DNA of 64,000 nt from Pyropia yezoensis (GCA_009829735.1 CM020620.1:8200545-8264544); one strand, 5' to 3'; positions 1-12,308 are shown, counted from the stretch's first letter. The notes: a model not told the origin generated them from the sequence alone. Made by a program: numbers and translations.

Positions 1-1354
1 TGCCAGTGTCGGGAGATGGCGTCCCAAAGCGCTCTTCGAACGGCGCAGCGCCCCGTCCCGGAAAAACCAAAGTCAGCACCGTGAATGAACCCCACTTGGG
101 CCACGGTGGCACCGTTCGAGCACACTCAGAAGGGAGGGAGAGTCCTAGGCAGGCGGGAGACCGAACGTGATCCTCGTCCGGAAAGCGTGGCAGGGCTTTG
201 GACGGTGCCGGGCCGAGGGGAGCTCCTGGTTCAACGCGTGGTGACGCCCAAGGGCGCGCAGCTCGCGTAAGTCTCGCGCCAAGTGCGATCAAAAATGGAC
301 AGCGCGGCAAGCGAAGGAGACCGACGATGATCCAGTGAATTGGCGTGCTCAAAAGTGAGCAGCACTTGACCACCAAGAATAATTGTAACTCGTACGTATC
401 GCGCTCTTGATTGGCTGATGAGGCTGCTTGGCACATATAACTCCATTCAATCTCGTTCCCAGCAGTCGACGATACATGTTGGTTTGTGGAGTTCGACAAT
501 GGTACGCGATACGCGCCGCGGATGCGTTTGACCGACGTGCGCCGCTCCATCACAGGCACGAAACTGGGCGCGCTGGGCGAGCACCCGGTCCTTTTGGGTG
601 CCCCGCTCGGGAGACGCTGCCATCTTGTGACAGGGTGGCGATGCAGGCCTTTGAGGTCGGCACCGCGACGACTCGGCCTCATGCGGTGGCCCACCGCCTG
701 CAAGTTCTCGAGTTCACCGGCGCCCCCTTACCTCCCAAGCACCAATTGAGGCACGCCTCCGAGTGCCTGCCAGCAGACGCCCTGCCGAGGTAAGCTTTGA
801 AGCTCTTGGTGCCTGCCGCGCTTCTGAGTGCGTTGGCAACTATGCTGAACGAGCAGCAGCAATGTGTGGTTCTCAACCGGCCAGCATGTCTTAAGAGAAG
901 GAGCCATCACAGCCTTCCGCTGCCGTAGGCGCTCTTCATTCACTGTTGAGCCTTCGGTTCGGCTTGGCTTGAGACCGTGCCGTGCCTACCGCACCGACAG
1001 CGACGTGACGTGGCCGTCGCAAGGCCGTCTTGGCTTCCTGGCCACTGATGTTCTTGGTCTGTGCTCCCTGGCGTGTCTTGCTCGCTGTTAGTGCTGAGCC
1101 GCCTCTGCATCATGTTTGACCTCTGAGAGAACCAGCAGGGACGTTCTCGTGCGGCTGTACTTGGGGATTGTCGAGTAAGTCGTGTTGAGTTCCCTGCAGG
1201 CGCGGCGACCCCCGCGCCCTCTTTGTTGAGCGCCGGATGAGAGACAGCACGCAGCTCTGAGAGACTGACTTGGCGCGAGCCCATGTTGCATCGTACCCGC
1301 GTGCGTGGTTGTGCAGCGTGCTTGGTGCGGCTGCCCTATTTCACCACAGGCACC
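1..1354. other. Upstream flank of the Plavaka-like transposase gene, no gene recognised
   Basis: This stretch has only short open frames without recognisable domains. It is probably promoter and 5' flank of the transposase gene that starts at 1355, and may contain the left end of its transposon. I could not pick out a terminal inverted repeat or target duplication here, so the left element boundary may lie outside the window. Confidence 0.4.
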
Positions 1355-4300
1355 ATGTCTGATGTGCCCATTCACCGCGCTTCTCTCCAGTGCCTTATTT
1401 GCGGGCGCTCCCCCTTCTCTCGAGGCACCCTCCGGCGGCACCAGCTCACAGCTCACGGGGGCGAGACACACCCCCGCTCCGATGTCGCTGGCCGCCCTGC
1501 CAATGCTGGCCGTTCTGGGAGTGCTGCCGGGGCTGCTCCTGAAGTTCCTGAGCAGGGGGCTGGGACATTGGCGCTGGGTGGACGCTCGCTGCAGCGCGAC
1601 TCCGGGGCTCCCCAGCTTGCCAACCACGACTTCCAAGACAAAGACGGCGTCGACGGTGCTGCGAGACAGCCCAACACCGGTACCCCTCAATGTACGTAAC
1701 CAGATGCTGGGCGTGACGTCGTCGAGAACCACGGTCAGCAAGCGATGTGACAGGAACCAGAAGACGAGATCGTCCCTCTGCTGAGGTCTACGCGACAAGA
1801 GATCCTACGGCCAGAGCGACGCCAAAAGCGGCGGCGGGGTCCACAGTCGGGCGGGTGCAAAGCGGAGGTGGCCCACCCTTCTGTCACGACGCACGTCCGT
1901 GGCATCTACGAGGCCGTTAGGGATGCTGCTCGCAGCGCTCCGCTTGTCGAGCAGCGGGCGCGCTCGAAAGCCGGCATGTTTAATACGCGCCGGCTGCGCT
2001 TCATGCAGTCTTTTGCCTTCAAGACTGGTGGGTGCGGCCTCTCGGGGAGCGGCACTCGCGACCTCTGGGACCTCTTTTGTGAATGGGAGTCGGACTGTCC
2101 CCCAGAGCCCGCTGCACCCAGGAGGTTGCGGGACTACTTCCCGACACCGCATGATATCCAGCAGGCTCTCAGCGATGACATTGACGCGGCGGTGGAGCGC
2201 GAGGAGTGGTTCTCCTGCCGCATGACTGCACTAGAGGAGGACTTCGAATGATACTACCGCGACGCTCTTGATGCCATCCTGGACACCTTCAGGGCGGCAA
2301 GCAAGGTGCGTTACTGGGCAAAAGGGGACCATGACGACGGGCCCTCAGACTGCAGGGAGACTCCCTTCGACGGGGATGCTTTTCGGCTTTGCGAGGGGCA
2401 GGTTCGACGCGACCACGGGGCTGCTGCATTCGTTCTGGGGGTGCACGCGTACAGCGACAGCTGTGTCATATCATCTTCTACAGGTATGTGGACGTTCTTT
2501 CTATGCTCGCTCTTTGTCTGTGCGTGATTCACTTGTCGACTGCAATGCAGCATGCCCGCTCGAGCGGTTCCTTCTGTCTTTGTCCACTTGAGTGCATCTC
2601 TAGGTTGGCGGGTAGGGCGTGCGATGCCGAGCTTGATCGAGATGGGCGGCTCATGTGGACATTGCCAGTCCAGACGCGGCAACCGTCGACATTTTGGCAG
2701 CTGACAGGGTCGCGCTGGGCAGCCTTCAGAACGAGCCTCTTACTGACACTCTCTCGCTGCGCCGTGCGTCGTCCTTGCTGCTTCAATCTTGTGCTTCACG
2801 TCGCAGCACACAAGCTGTATCCTGTGCGCGTACGAGTCCTGAATGCGATCACAGGGCACGATGAATGGCTTGACATCGCGTACATACCGCAAGTCACGAC
2901 AGAGCGAGGGTCGGCGGGCGCAGGGAGGTCTCGTTTGCGGCGCATCATGGTACTGCAACGGATGCTGTACTTGACTTTTCGGTCACTCATTTCGGCGAGC
3001 CACATTGGTGTTCCTGTGCCGGGGGGAGAGCATGGGACGCTGCTGGCTTTTCCTCGGCTGCTCCTCTACATCTGCGACCAGCCGGAGGAGCGCGCAGTTC
3101 TCTGCTTGAAGCCAGGCATGTGCTTCAGGCCGTGTTCGATGTGCGATGTGCTCCTTAGCGACTTGGGAACGCCAGCAGAGCTGCACGCAGGGGAGAAGGA
3201 TGCTCTGCCGACTATCCTGAGGCTCCTGGAGGTGCATGGCCACCATGCGCACGCGAGAGAGAAGCAGAGGAGGGACCACCTCGAGAAGACCTTGAGCATC
3301 AACAGGTACCCTCCTGTATTAGCTGCCATGGCGGGTCTCGGCACCCCCCCCTTCCTGCTTTACAAGATCGTGGCTCTTGATGTCTTGCATGTAAGTCTGA
3401 CGGTGACCACAGTAGCGCATGCGCGTCTCCTTGTCGCTCAGATTGTGCGTGATTGCTGTGGCTTGTTTGGACTTCGTGACCTGACCATGGACCTGTACAC
3501 GTCGTTGTGTGAATGCTCGTGCACCCCGTTCTTGAATGCCCTTCCCTCCACAGGTTTTGGACCTAGGGATCACGCGGCTACTCGTCCACTGCTTGGTGCA
3601 CATTTTCCCGAGCATGTGTGGCGACCGTCCCCCGCTGTATGGTAGCTTCACTGCCACGTACAACGAGGCGTATCGTCGTCTCCTACATCTCGGGCGTCGT
3701 AGTAAGGCTTCGCGTGCTCGACCTGGGTACGTCACGCTCGCGGTGTTGCTGGCGATGCCGTGACCTTTGCACCCTTTTTGCATTCATCAACTTTGTGACC
3801 GAGGTTCCCACCACTTGTTCACTGAGCGCGACTGCTGAGCGTATCGGCAGCACTTCTGACAGACGCTCTTCTTGCCTTTTTCATGGTCCTTTGCCGCTGT
3901 CCGGGTCTGCGCGCGCCTGCAGGTACCTCGTCAAGCTAGACGAGAATCAAACCTCCCTCACAGGACGTGAGCAGCGACACGGAGTGTGGATTTTGGCCTT
4001 TCTTGTAGCTGGTCTGTTTGACAGGCAAGATCCCCCCGTCGAACAGGAAGAGCGCGCCGGTGCGCAAGGACGCGATGCAGCGCGTGCTAATGATAGGGAC
4101 GACGGTGATGCGGCAGCTCACCGACTACTGCGCTCGCTTTGCAACTCGCACGGTGAGGCGATTGAAGAAGCCGATCACCGCGGTGGCCCCCAGGAGGTTG
4201 CCTGTGAGGGGGACGCCGATCATTGCGCCGCAAGCGCCTCCACGGACGAGTTCAACTGGGGTGCGTATCGGTCAGCCTTTCCCAACACTCCGCTACACGC

Positions 4301-5354
4301 CGCGGTGACGGCCATGTTTTGTGAGTATGCCCTCTTGGTGGGCCGTATCACCAGGCACCTCGGCCCCGCTCGTGCCACTCCGATGACGCTATCTGAAGGT
4401 GCGGCGTTGGCGCAGCAGGCGCAGGAGTTTTTACTCTGCTACGCCACCCCGATCCTGAGGCCCCTACGGACTACCAAAGTGCATCGTCTTCTATGTCATC
4501 TTCTTCATGCGGTGCGGTACCACGGGAACATCCTCAACGCCAACACGAGTGCGAGCGAGAGCAGGCACAAGGACGCCAAGAAGCGCTACAACCGTACCAA
4601 CAAGAGAGCGAACTTTACTCGGCAGCTGGTCCGCCACGCTCAAGGAACCCGTGCGGTCCTGCTGCGAAATGCTGCCGAGTTGGAAGCGGAAAAGCCCCAG
4701 GATGACAGGGTACAACCTCGCGTGGGCGACGACGGGTACGCGGTCGACAGCGAGCGGCAACCTGCACCGCTCCGCCGCGCTCGGACGGTGCACCTCGAGC
4801 ACAACCTGGTCAGACATCTTGCTGCCATGCCCGGTTTGTCCATGTTGGCGGACGGCGTCGCGGTGCCCAAGCATGTGTTTTTCCAAGCGCGGCTGGAGGA
4901 CGGTCGTCGTGTGCGGCAAGTTTTGCGTGCCTCCGCGGTGTTTCACGGCATGGAGTGGTACGACCACGTCCTGTATCAGCCGTCTGGAACGGAGCCGAAT
5001 TATGGACAGGTACGCCTCCTAGTGCGTCTGCCCTGTGGTTCCGACGTTGCCATCGTGGCGGAGTTGGAGCACGTCCTGTCGGCCGACGAGTGCCCGCTGT
5101 CTGCCCGGGGGTGCACCAACCTGCAGTGGACCACTGTCGTCGTCGGTGGGGAGCCGAGTGCGGCCCGCCACGTCAAGCTGCACGCCGTGCCAGTCAAGAA
5201 CATCACGAGGGTCGTGCACGTTGTCCCCGATAGTGCAGACATGTGCCGCCGCCTGGGAGTGGGAAGTTCTCCGCCATCCTTTGGTGAAATTGGCGAGGGG
5301 TTGTGCAGTATGCGCTATCTGTTGAACGCTTTTCTTCCGGATGTTGAGCAATGA
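1355..5354 (+). CDS. Plavaka-like (CMC superfamily) transposase, seven exons, one in-frame TGA
   Basis: A cut-and-paste DNA transposase of Plavaka type is inferred. The proposed exons are 1355-1691, 1863-2483, 2807-3390, 3554-3726, 3923-3966, 4025-4152 and 4194-5354. All introns are GT-AG, every join preserves frame, and the sum is 3048 nt, exactly 1016 codons. The N-terminus has a C2H2 finger (CLICGRSPFS, then HQLTAH), as is usual for Plavaka proteins. Later come the family-like blocks KLYPVRVRVLNAITGHDEW, CDQPEERAVLCLKPG with a CxxC (CSMCDVLL), SLTGR and TKVHRLLCHLLHAVRYHGN. The first intron ends in AAG and two introns are very short (58 and 41 nt), so those joins are least certain. The TGA at 2249-2251, between DFE and YYRDAL, could be a CGA-to-TGA change. 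Family assignment is from motif memory, not a search. Confidence 0.7.
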
Positions 5355-5737
5355 AAGTAAGCTGCGCCATCTTTGCCGTTTCCTCCCTCTGACCTGAACT
5401 GCTTCTCACGTGTTAAGATGTGGTTGCTGTGCTTACCGCCCACTCAACAACACGACGCGTTGATCGCGCCCACTTCGGCAGCACTCCCGCGCGCTGTTGC
5501 TTCACCTGTGTGATGTGCTGGCGGCAGCTTGTCGGCCCTTGTGTAGGCGCAACCCGGCCGGGAATCCCACAGTATGTTACACAGACAGAACCACACAAGC
5601 GCCACGCGCGGGCCACGCAGGGCGCTGAGAAGGGCGGGCAGTTGAGGGGTCGCCGGCGTGTCTGCCTCCACGTCGGGTGGGGGTGGCCGGCCGCCGGCAG
5701 GCACGTCAGAGGGCCCCGTGCCAACGCCGTCCGCCGA

Positions 5738-5773
<36 letters not shown>

Positions 5774-8000
5774 GGCCGCCGCCGTGGCCTCGGCCGCCGG
5801 CACCAGCGTCGGCACCCACTCGGCGGGCGCCGCTAGCACAGGGGCGGTCGTGTCGCCGTCCCCCCCCCCTGCCCTCTGCCCCCCCCGCTCACGCCCGTCC
5901 AGCCCGTCCCACGCGCTGCAACCAGGCTGGCCATGTCCCCGTCGCCGAGCTTCCACCGCGGACCCAACGTCCAAACGGTAGAGCGCGAGCGCGGCGGAGA
6001 AGAGGGTGCCGAGGAAGAGGGCGGGAGGTTTTGTGCCGAATCTCGGTCGCCCGGACATAGCGCGGCAGGCCCGTGGCCGAGTTGGTCACCGCCTCCTCAA
6101 GGAGGGTGCCCCCGACCGACACGCGCCGGGCGTGGGGGCGGCTAAGCGCCGACGGGTCTAACGCCGCAAGGTTGAAGACATCCTAGCCGCCCGCACCGCC
6201 GCCGCCGCCCCCGCCGTTGCCAACGCCGCCGACGGCGACGCCGCGGCCGACGCCGCCGTTACCGCCACGTGCCTGCACCACCGACGCGGTGAGGAGGTCG
6301 AGGCGGAAGCGGCCGCCGTGGTAGGCTGCAGACGCGGCCGACAGGCGGAGGCGCGAAAAAAAAAGAGGTCAGTATCCTCGTCGCGTCCACCACCCTTTTC
6401 TGCACGTCCACCCCCGACCCGTCCGACGATACCAGCCGCGCATCGTCCATGACGGGCGCGTCATCGCCGTCGTCGCCGGTTTGCCCCCCGCTAACCGTGC
6501 CCGCCGACCCATCTGCTGCCGCTGCGGCCGCCGTCGCTACCGCCGCCGCCGCCGCGGCCGCCGCCGCGGCCGCCGCCGCGGCGGCAGACGTCCCGTCGGG
6601 CCGGTCCACCGCGATGTTCAGGTACGCGTAGGCGCTCGGCCGAATGATGCCGCCCGCCGCGCCGGCGACGCCCAGCCGGACGGTCATGTCAGAGAAGCGC
6701 CAGCTCGTTTACCACTGCCACTTGGCGCGCCGCTCTTTCCACGTCAGCGGCGGCGTCACCGCCATCGCCGCGGCGGTGCCCGCACACCCACGCGGGCGGG
6801 GCGCGCGGAGCTCCTCAATCGCCGCCGTCGTGGGGTGGGGGGAAGCCGCCGCCCCCGCCCCCGCCACGGGTGCGTCCCTGCAACCGGCGCCAGCGGTGGT
6901 AGGGCCGGTAGAGGCGGCGGCGGTGATGGCGGCGGCAGCCGCCTTGGCCGCCGCTGCTGACGCGGATGGCCCCTCCGGGACTGGGTGCTGGAGCAGTGCG
7001 ACGCAGGGGTACCATCGAAAGGGCTCGGCGGCTCCCACGTCGGCGGCGGAAAAGGCCTCGCCCGCCGGGACCACCGCATTCCGCGGCGCCTCCCCTGTCC
7101 ACATTGTGGACGGGTCGACATGCACCGCCGCCACCGCCGCCGCCGCTACGGGCGGGGCCGCTGGCAGGCGCGGAGGCGGGGTCTGGAGGCCAACCCCTAC
7201 CGACGGCCGACGTGCAAGCCCCCGTAACCCACGACAGCACCGCATCGTCGGCGGCTGTGGCGGCCGCCGTGGTCGTCACGCCGGCCAGCCACGCGGCGGC
7301 GTCGGCCGCCGCCACACCCCCGTCGCCGCTACCGCCACCGCCGCCGCCGCTGCTCCCCAACGCACGGGGGGGACCCCGCCTCCCGCCGCCGCCGCCGCTG
7401 CCGCCGCCGCCCCCCACCGTCAGGGCGGTAAGTGGCGGCGGCAGCAGCATTACATTCTCCCTGCATCTGTCGGCGACAGCCGCCCGTCCCCACCCGCGGC
7501 GGCCCGCCGGGAGCTGCAGCCACCGCCCCCGCCGCCACCACCACAGGTGCCACCACCCCCACCTTCACCCCCACACCCACTGCCCTCCCCTTCACCACCC
7601 GCAGCGACCGCCGCGGCCACCCCCGCGGCGGCGCCCGCCGCAGACCCGGCGGCGGCAGCGGCATGTGCGGTGCTGTCCAACGGCGATGACAACGCTGCCG
7701 CTGCGAACGCGCACAACACCGCCTCCGTGGGCGTGTCGCCGCCGCCACCGCTGGTTGTCCCCACCGTCCACGCCCGTGTCGATGCGCCCTGGGGGGGGGG
7801 GGGGGAAGGGGGGTGGGGTGGTGCGAAGGTGGGGGAGGGGAGCGCCGCGGCTGCCTCCGCACTCATCACGGATGATTCGCAGACGCCAGCACTCGTGACG
7901 GAGCCTGTAACCAATCAAGTAACGGTGCACACGGTGACAATACTGTCATTCAATCCGCGCCTTACAGACCTCATCGAGAGTTCTCTCTTACAGTGCTGAC
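5355..8000. other. GC-rich low-complexity region, no supportable gene
   Basis: Long open frames exist on both strands but consist mainly of Ala, Gly, Pro and Arg runs produced by GC-rich repeats. Examples are a CTG-repeat tract near 5740-5773, a GCC/GCG tract near 6520-6590 and a long G run near 7791-7805. Short minus-strand segments look more protein-like (near 6590-6690, 5990-6060 and 6060-6122) but lie in different frames and cannot be joined with confidence. It may be an eroded gene or ordinary intergenic DNA. Confidence 0.5.
5739..5773. repeat. CTG/GCT trinucleotide microsatellite
   Basis: About eleven consecutive CTG units are visible, ending in TGCGGCCGCC. In one minus-strand frame they would read as poly-alanine. 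Confidence 0.85.
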
Positions 8001-9050
8001 GCTGTTCATCCCAGGATGGGTGGCGTGCTGCAACGGATGCACATCCAAGTTTCGAATCGAAGTCAGCTTGACTGGCAACAGAGCGTATCAGCGTTCTCGA
8101 CACGCTTCTCGATCGAGAAACAGGTATTTCTGACGATGTATACGTCTGCGAGTAAAAGTTGGCAATCTGGAGCACAACGCAAGCGCAGTTCACAATCATC
8201 TGGTGCGGAATAACTTTGCCTCACCAAATACAATGGCATTTGTCCTGTTGTACATTGACGGAGTTCTCGGCAGTACATCTAAGTCGCCGCCACAGCCCAT
8301 CCTTGACGTGCTGTGTGCGGCGGCTTCGATCGTGGGGAAAGCATTCAGCCGTGCGCCCGCGATGGATGACACCAGGGGTTGCCAAGCGTACTCAAAACAA
8401 GCGTATTTCGCGCGTATTATTTTAGCGTACTACGCGGACGCTCTAAAAAAATCCGAATGTGCCTGGTACGCATACGCGCACTCCAGCCGGCAAAATGTAC
8501 GCTAAAATATCATGCTCGAACGCACGTTGGCCAGGTACGCTGTCGGGCAAATTATAGCGGATATTGTATAATAACCATCGTTTCGTTTACAGACATCAGC
8601 TTCATTGAGATCAAGTGGGGAGTTCACAATACTGAAGAAGTCCTGTGGACCTTCGTTCTGACCATTATGCCACCAAGTACGTCCGGGGTACGCTATTTGC
8701 TGCAGTTTTGACAGTACGCTTGCCAGATATCATCCGATAGAAACACGTGAGGAAAGTACGCTCTTTCGGGCGAGTTTTAAAAAGTCGCTTGCTCGCAGTC
8801 GACGACACGCTGGTTCGCGTTCGCTTATTCTTAAATTCACTCAATACTCGTACGCTTAACCAACTGTGGTGCGCTTGACAATCCCTGGTTGACAGGTCCC
8901 CCCATTGCGCTAATCGGCCCGTAACGGGGGAGAAACCGTTCCGAGCTGCTGGGTTGATCAAGGGCTCAGCGAACACTCTAACAGCAACTGGGCGGCGTGT
9001 GAACAGGGCCAGAACGCAGCTTCAACTATTCTGGCTCTCGTTCGAGTGGC
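8001..9050. other. Moderate-GC intergenic segment without a recognised gene
   Basis: Base composition drops compared with both flanks. A 100-residue open frame on the plus strand (8203-8505) has normal composition but no domain I recognise. The notable content is a cluster of one 7-mer at 8385-8856, listed separately. Confidence 0.4.
8385..8856. repeat. Cluster of eight GTACGCT/AGCGTAC heptamers
   Basis: The heptamer occurs as AGCGTAC at 8385 and 8424, and as GTACGCT at 8497, 8535, 8688, 8714, 8756 and 8850. Near matches such as GTACGCA at 8466 and GTACGTC at 8677 are also present. By chance about 0.06 exact copies would be expected in 472 bases. The spacing is irregular, so this is not a tandem array. 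It could be a binding-site cluster or subterminal repeats of an unrecognised DNA transposon. Confidence 0.7.
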
Positions 9051-10477
9051 AGCGTTTTCTGACGGTGGCGCAGCGTCCGGGGAGAGGGTGGCGCGGCGGC
9101 GCGGGGGGGTGGCGCGGCTGCGCGGGGGGCGGCGCGGCAGCGTGGGGGAGTTGCACGTCGGCGAAGGGGGGTGGCGCGTCGGCGGGGGAGGGGTGGTGCG
9201 GCGGCACGGCGCGGGAGAGGTGCAGGTCCCGCGCGCCGGCGGTGCAGCGAGGGGTGATGCCAGAGGGTAGGGGGAGGGAGCATTCGGATGCGACAACCAA
9301 GGGGAAGGGGAAGGAGAGGGCCTCCGGTGCGCAGAAAAATACAACTAACGACTGTTTTTTGAAGTGATTGCGCAATCGCGACAAGTCGCGAAAAATCGTG
9401 TCAGCAAAAAAGTGATTGCGCGGCGTGCCCCCGCCCGCGACCTGGCCTAGGCACGAACACAACCCCCGCGCCACCCGCTGCTGCCACCCGCCGGGTACGC
9501 GGCGGCGGGGGAAGGTGGCGCGGCGTCGGGGGGGGTGGCGCGGCGGCGGGGGGGGGCGGCGCGGCGGCGGGGGAGTGGTAGCGCGGCGGCGGGGGAGGGT
9601 GACGCGGCGGCGGTGGTCGTGGTGATGGCGACGGGGGGGAGTGGTGCGGCGGTGGAGGGGGGTGGCGCGGCGTCGGGGGGGGTGGCGCGGCGGCGGTCGT
9701 GGTGGTGCTAGCGGCGGGGGGGGGCGGTGCGGCGGTTGGGGGGGGTGGCGCGGCGTCGGGGAGGGCGGCGCGACGTCCGGAGAGGGTGGCGGGGCGGCGG
9801 GGGCGGGCGGCGCGGGAGCGTGGGGGAGTAGCGCGGCGGCGTTGGTGTGTTGACGCCGTGCGGTTGGTTGCGGCGCCAGGGCGGCCGCCGCGGCTGCGGG
9901 AGAGGTGGCGGCGGACAAGCGGCGGCGGTAGGCGGGGGCGGCCGTGGATGGGCAGGAGGACGGCCGTGGCCCCGACGCGGGTGCCGGCGCACAAGGCCGC
10001 TGCCGACGCCACCGCAGGGACGCACGGCGCCGAAGCCGCCGCCGTCGCCGAGCGCCGCCGCCGCACCAGCACAGACGCGGCGGCCACCGACGCCGCCGCG
10101 GCCGACCCGATGGCCGACAGGGCCCCGAGTGATGACTGCATGGCAGCTGCGGCGACGCAAATGATGGCTGCCGCCGAGCTGCAGCACATGCGGGGGGTGG
10201 CCACGGCGGCGGAGCTCTCGCAGTTGCAGGCGGGTGGGGGGTGTTGGGGGTAGGGGGGGGGGGTGGGGTGGGGGTAGGGAGGTGGGTGGGTGAGCTGCGC
10301 TGCTGTCGTGACTGACCGCAGCGGCTGTCGACGCGGCCCCTGTGCGGTGCCATCGGTGGCTGACGCCGTGCTGGGGGGGGGGCGGCGGCGGCTGCCGCCG
10401 AGCTGCACTGCATGCGAAGGAATTCAGGATGCGGAGCTCTGGCAGTGACGGGACGAGAGGGGACGAGAGGGGGGTGG

Positions 10478-10600
10478 TGGGGGTGGGGGGGGGAGGGGGT
10501 GGGGGGGGGGAGGGGGTGGGGGGGGGAGGGGGTGGGGGGGGGAGGGGGTGGGGGGGGGGAGGGGGTGGGGGGGGGGAGAGGGTGGGGGACGGTGGAGGGG
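10478..10600. repeat. G-run minisatellite (TGGGGGGGGGAGGGGG units)
   Basis: About six consecutive units of a G-run separated by single A or T bases lie here. The tract has strong G-quadruplex potential and is hard to sequence or assemble, so unit counts may be unreliable. Confidence 0.8.
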
Positions 10601-10694
10601 TATGGGGGGGGCGCGGGGAGGGGTAGGTGCGTTGGTGGGGCGGGGGAAGGGTGTGGGGGGGGGATAGGAGATGGACACCTGTGTACACTGGTTC

Positions 10695-10702
10695 GGCACC
10701 CC
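10695..10702. repeat. Left 8-bp target site duplication of the DNA transposon
   Basis: GGCACCCC lies directly outside the left terminal inverted repeat and pairs with GGCACGCC at 21733-21740 with one mismatch. Confidence 0.65.
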
Positions 10703-11142
10703 CAGTGAAGGGCGGACATTAGAGTTCAGAGGGAATATTGCATTACATCCAACACGTGCCACGTTCGGGCGACTTCTCTCTCGATACGGCTTCCTGGTTG
10801 GACGAGAGAAAAGATGTACGACCATACGCAGCAAGAAAAAAAGAAGCAAGAACACAAAAGAAATAACAAGAGAAAAAAGAGGTACATTTGAATCTCTTTC
10901 GTAGCACAGAAAAATGCTTCGTAATGAGGACCTTTTTTTTCATGCATAAAAAGTCCATGGTTCAAAGTGGTTCGGCAAGTAGTTCGCGCGCGAATGCAAC
11001 TTTCAGGGGCTCTCGCACTTGTATATAAGTTTTGCAATCCTCCCGGGAATCCGTCTGATCCACAGCGCAAATCGAACGGCCCCACCCGCTCCTGCCAGAG
11101 CCCACGGTCAGATCCGGACATGAGAGCGTCGCACGCGGCGCC

Positions 11143-11664
11143 TTGTGTTCCACGCCCGATCAGACACCGTCACGTCCGTCGAGCATCGTGGCATCCTTTC
11201 TGGTGCACGTCGGGTCCAACGCCAGGGCCCCTCACGATGTCCCCACTCCCCCTGGTGCGTGCTGCTCCCTTCTGCACCCCTTGGTTTCGACCAATGAGCC
11301 CCCCACCATTATCCCCACACCGGGTATCCTCCCGCTTCTTTGGGGACCGCAGGTGGCGCTGGAGCAGGCTACGTGCGCTCCGAGAGACCGTATGATGGTC
11401 TGTGTTGCATGCCGGTCCCTGGCTGCTCGACAGGCACGTGCCTCCCAGCCCGGTGGTCCCGGAGCTCGTCACAGCAGCTGCGGGTTAGCTCCTGTGGACG
11501 GGCTGCGTACACGTGCAGCAGCGCTACCTTGTGGTTCGTGTGCGGCCTCGACTGCCGCCCCGCGGCTGGTTATGACGCTAGGAGCATGCGCGCTGAACGT
11601 GCCACCCACTACCCCCGCGCGCACGGTTGATGAGGCGATCACTCTGGTACGGTCGTCGTTTTAG
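11143..11664 (+). other. Unrecognised open frame upstream of the split transposase
   Basis: A 173-codon open frame inside the DNA transposon, upstream of its transposase. It contains scattered Cys residues but no motif I can name. It could be an N-terminal exon of the same transposase or chance coding potential. Confidence 0.25.
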
Positions 11665-12303
11665 TGGATGGACGCCGCGCAGCGTGATGAGGTGCTGGGC
11701 ATCGTGAAGATGTATCTTGAGCTGGTGAAGCCCATGGAGGTGCGGGCGCGCTGAGGCAACCACCGACCGATGCTCTATCGGCGCCTGAGCGTCCCTCTCG
11801 GTGGGGACGTGGGTCCTCGTCAGCAGCGGCGTCACTCTTCATTTGCATCGGACACGCTGTCGAGCCTGTGCGATTCCCGCCCGGCCACGTACGAGACGCT
11901 GATTGGCGACCTCAGCCGGAGGGCTGCACGTGATGGCGTCATTGCCGTGGTTCCGCGACGCGCTCTGGCTCCTCTTCCCGTCAACGTGCAGGCCAAATTC
12001 GTGGTTGCTCGGAGCCTGACCCAGGAGACGTGGGCTGCTCTGTGTCGTCTCCAGGGCGGACCCGCAAGCGACCTGGCCAGCCGAGAGGTGATGCGTGCTG
12101 AGCTGAAGGCCGAATACTCCAAGAGCAGCAACCTTGTGACCTCGACGGAGGTTGGAGCGACGCTCGCAAGCGTTCGAGCAGCGCTGGAGGCGATGGTTGA
12201 GCGCCTGTGGAGGAAAGGGACGTTCATCGAGCGCGAGTTCGCTGGCAAGCCGAGCAACGCCGTCATTGTGCTCTTTGGGATGGACAAGGGGGGGACCCAG
12301 AGC

Positions 12304-12308
12304 ACGTG
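12304..12308. repeat. Left 5-bp target site duplication (ACGTG)
   Basis: ACGTG precedes the left LTR and the same five bases follow the right LTR at 19761-19765. The reading frame of the interrupted transposase is restored across this site. Confidence 0.9.

Larger units (their letters stand above)
9051..10702. other. G-rich low-complexity DNA, no gene
   Basis: The plus strand is dominated by GGCGCGGCGGCGGG-type repeats and G runs. The long minus-strand frames (up to 565 codons) are nearly pure Pro, Arg, Ala and Ser from CCN codons and have no domain. I do not call a gene here. Confidence 0.6.

Noticed and set aside
6644-7999. 451-codon open frame on the plus strand
   Set aside because: Low-complexity Ala/Gly/Pro/Arg sequence with no domain; equally long frames exist on the opposite strand, as expected of GC-rich repeats.
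10481-10616. Telomeric repeat array
   Set aside because: The G-rich units have no constant TTAGGG- or TTTAGGG-like period; it is an irregular G-run minisatellite.
9022-10719. 565-codon open frame on the minus strand
   Set aside because: It is almost entirely Pro, Arg, Ala and Ser from CCN/GCN repeats, overlaps other equally long frames, and crosses the transposon boundary at 10,703.
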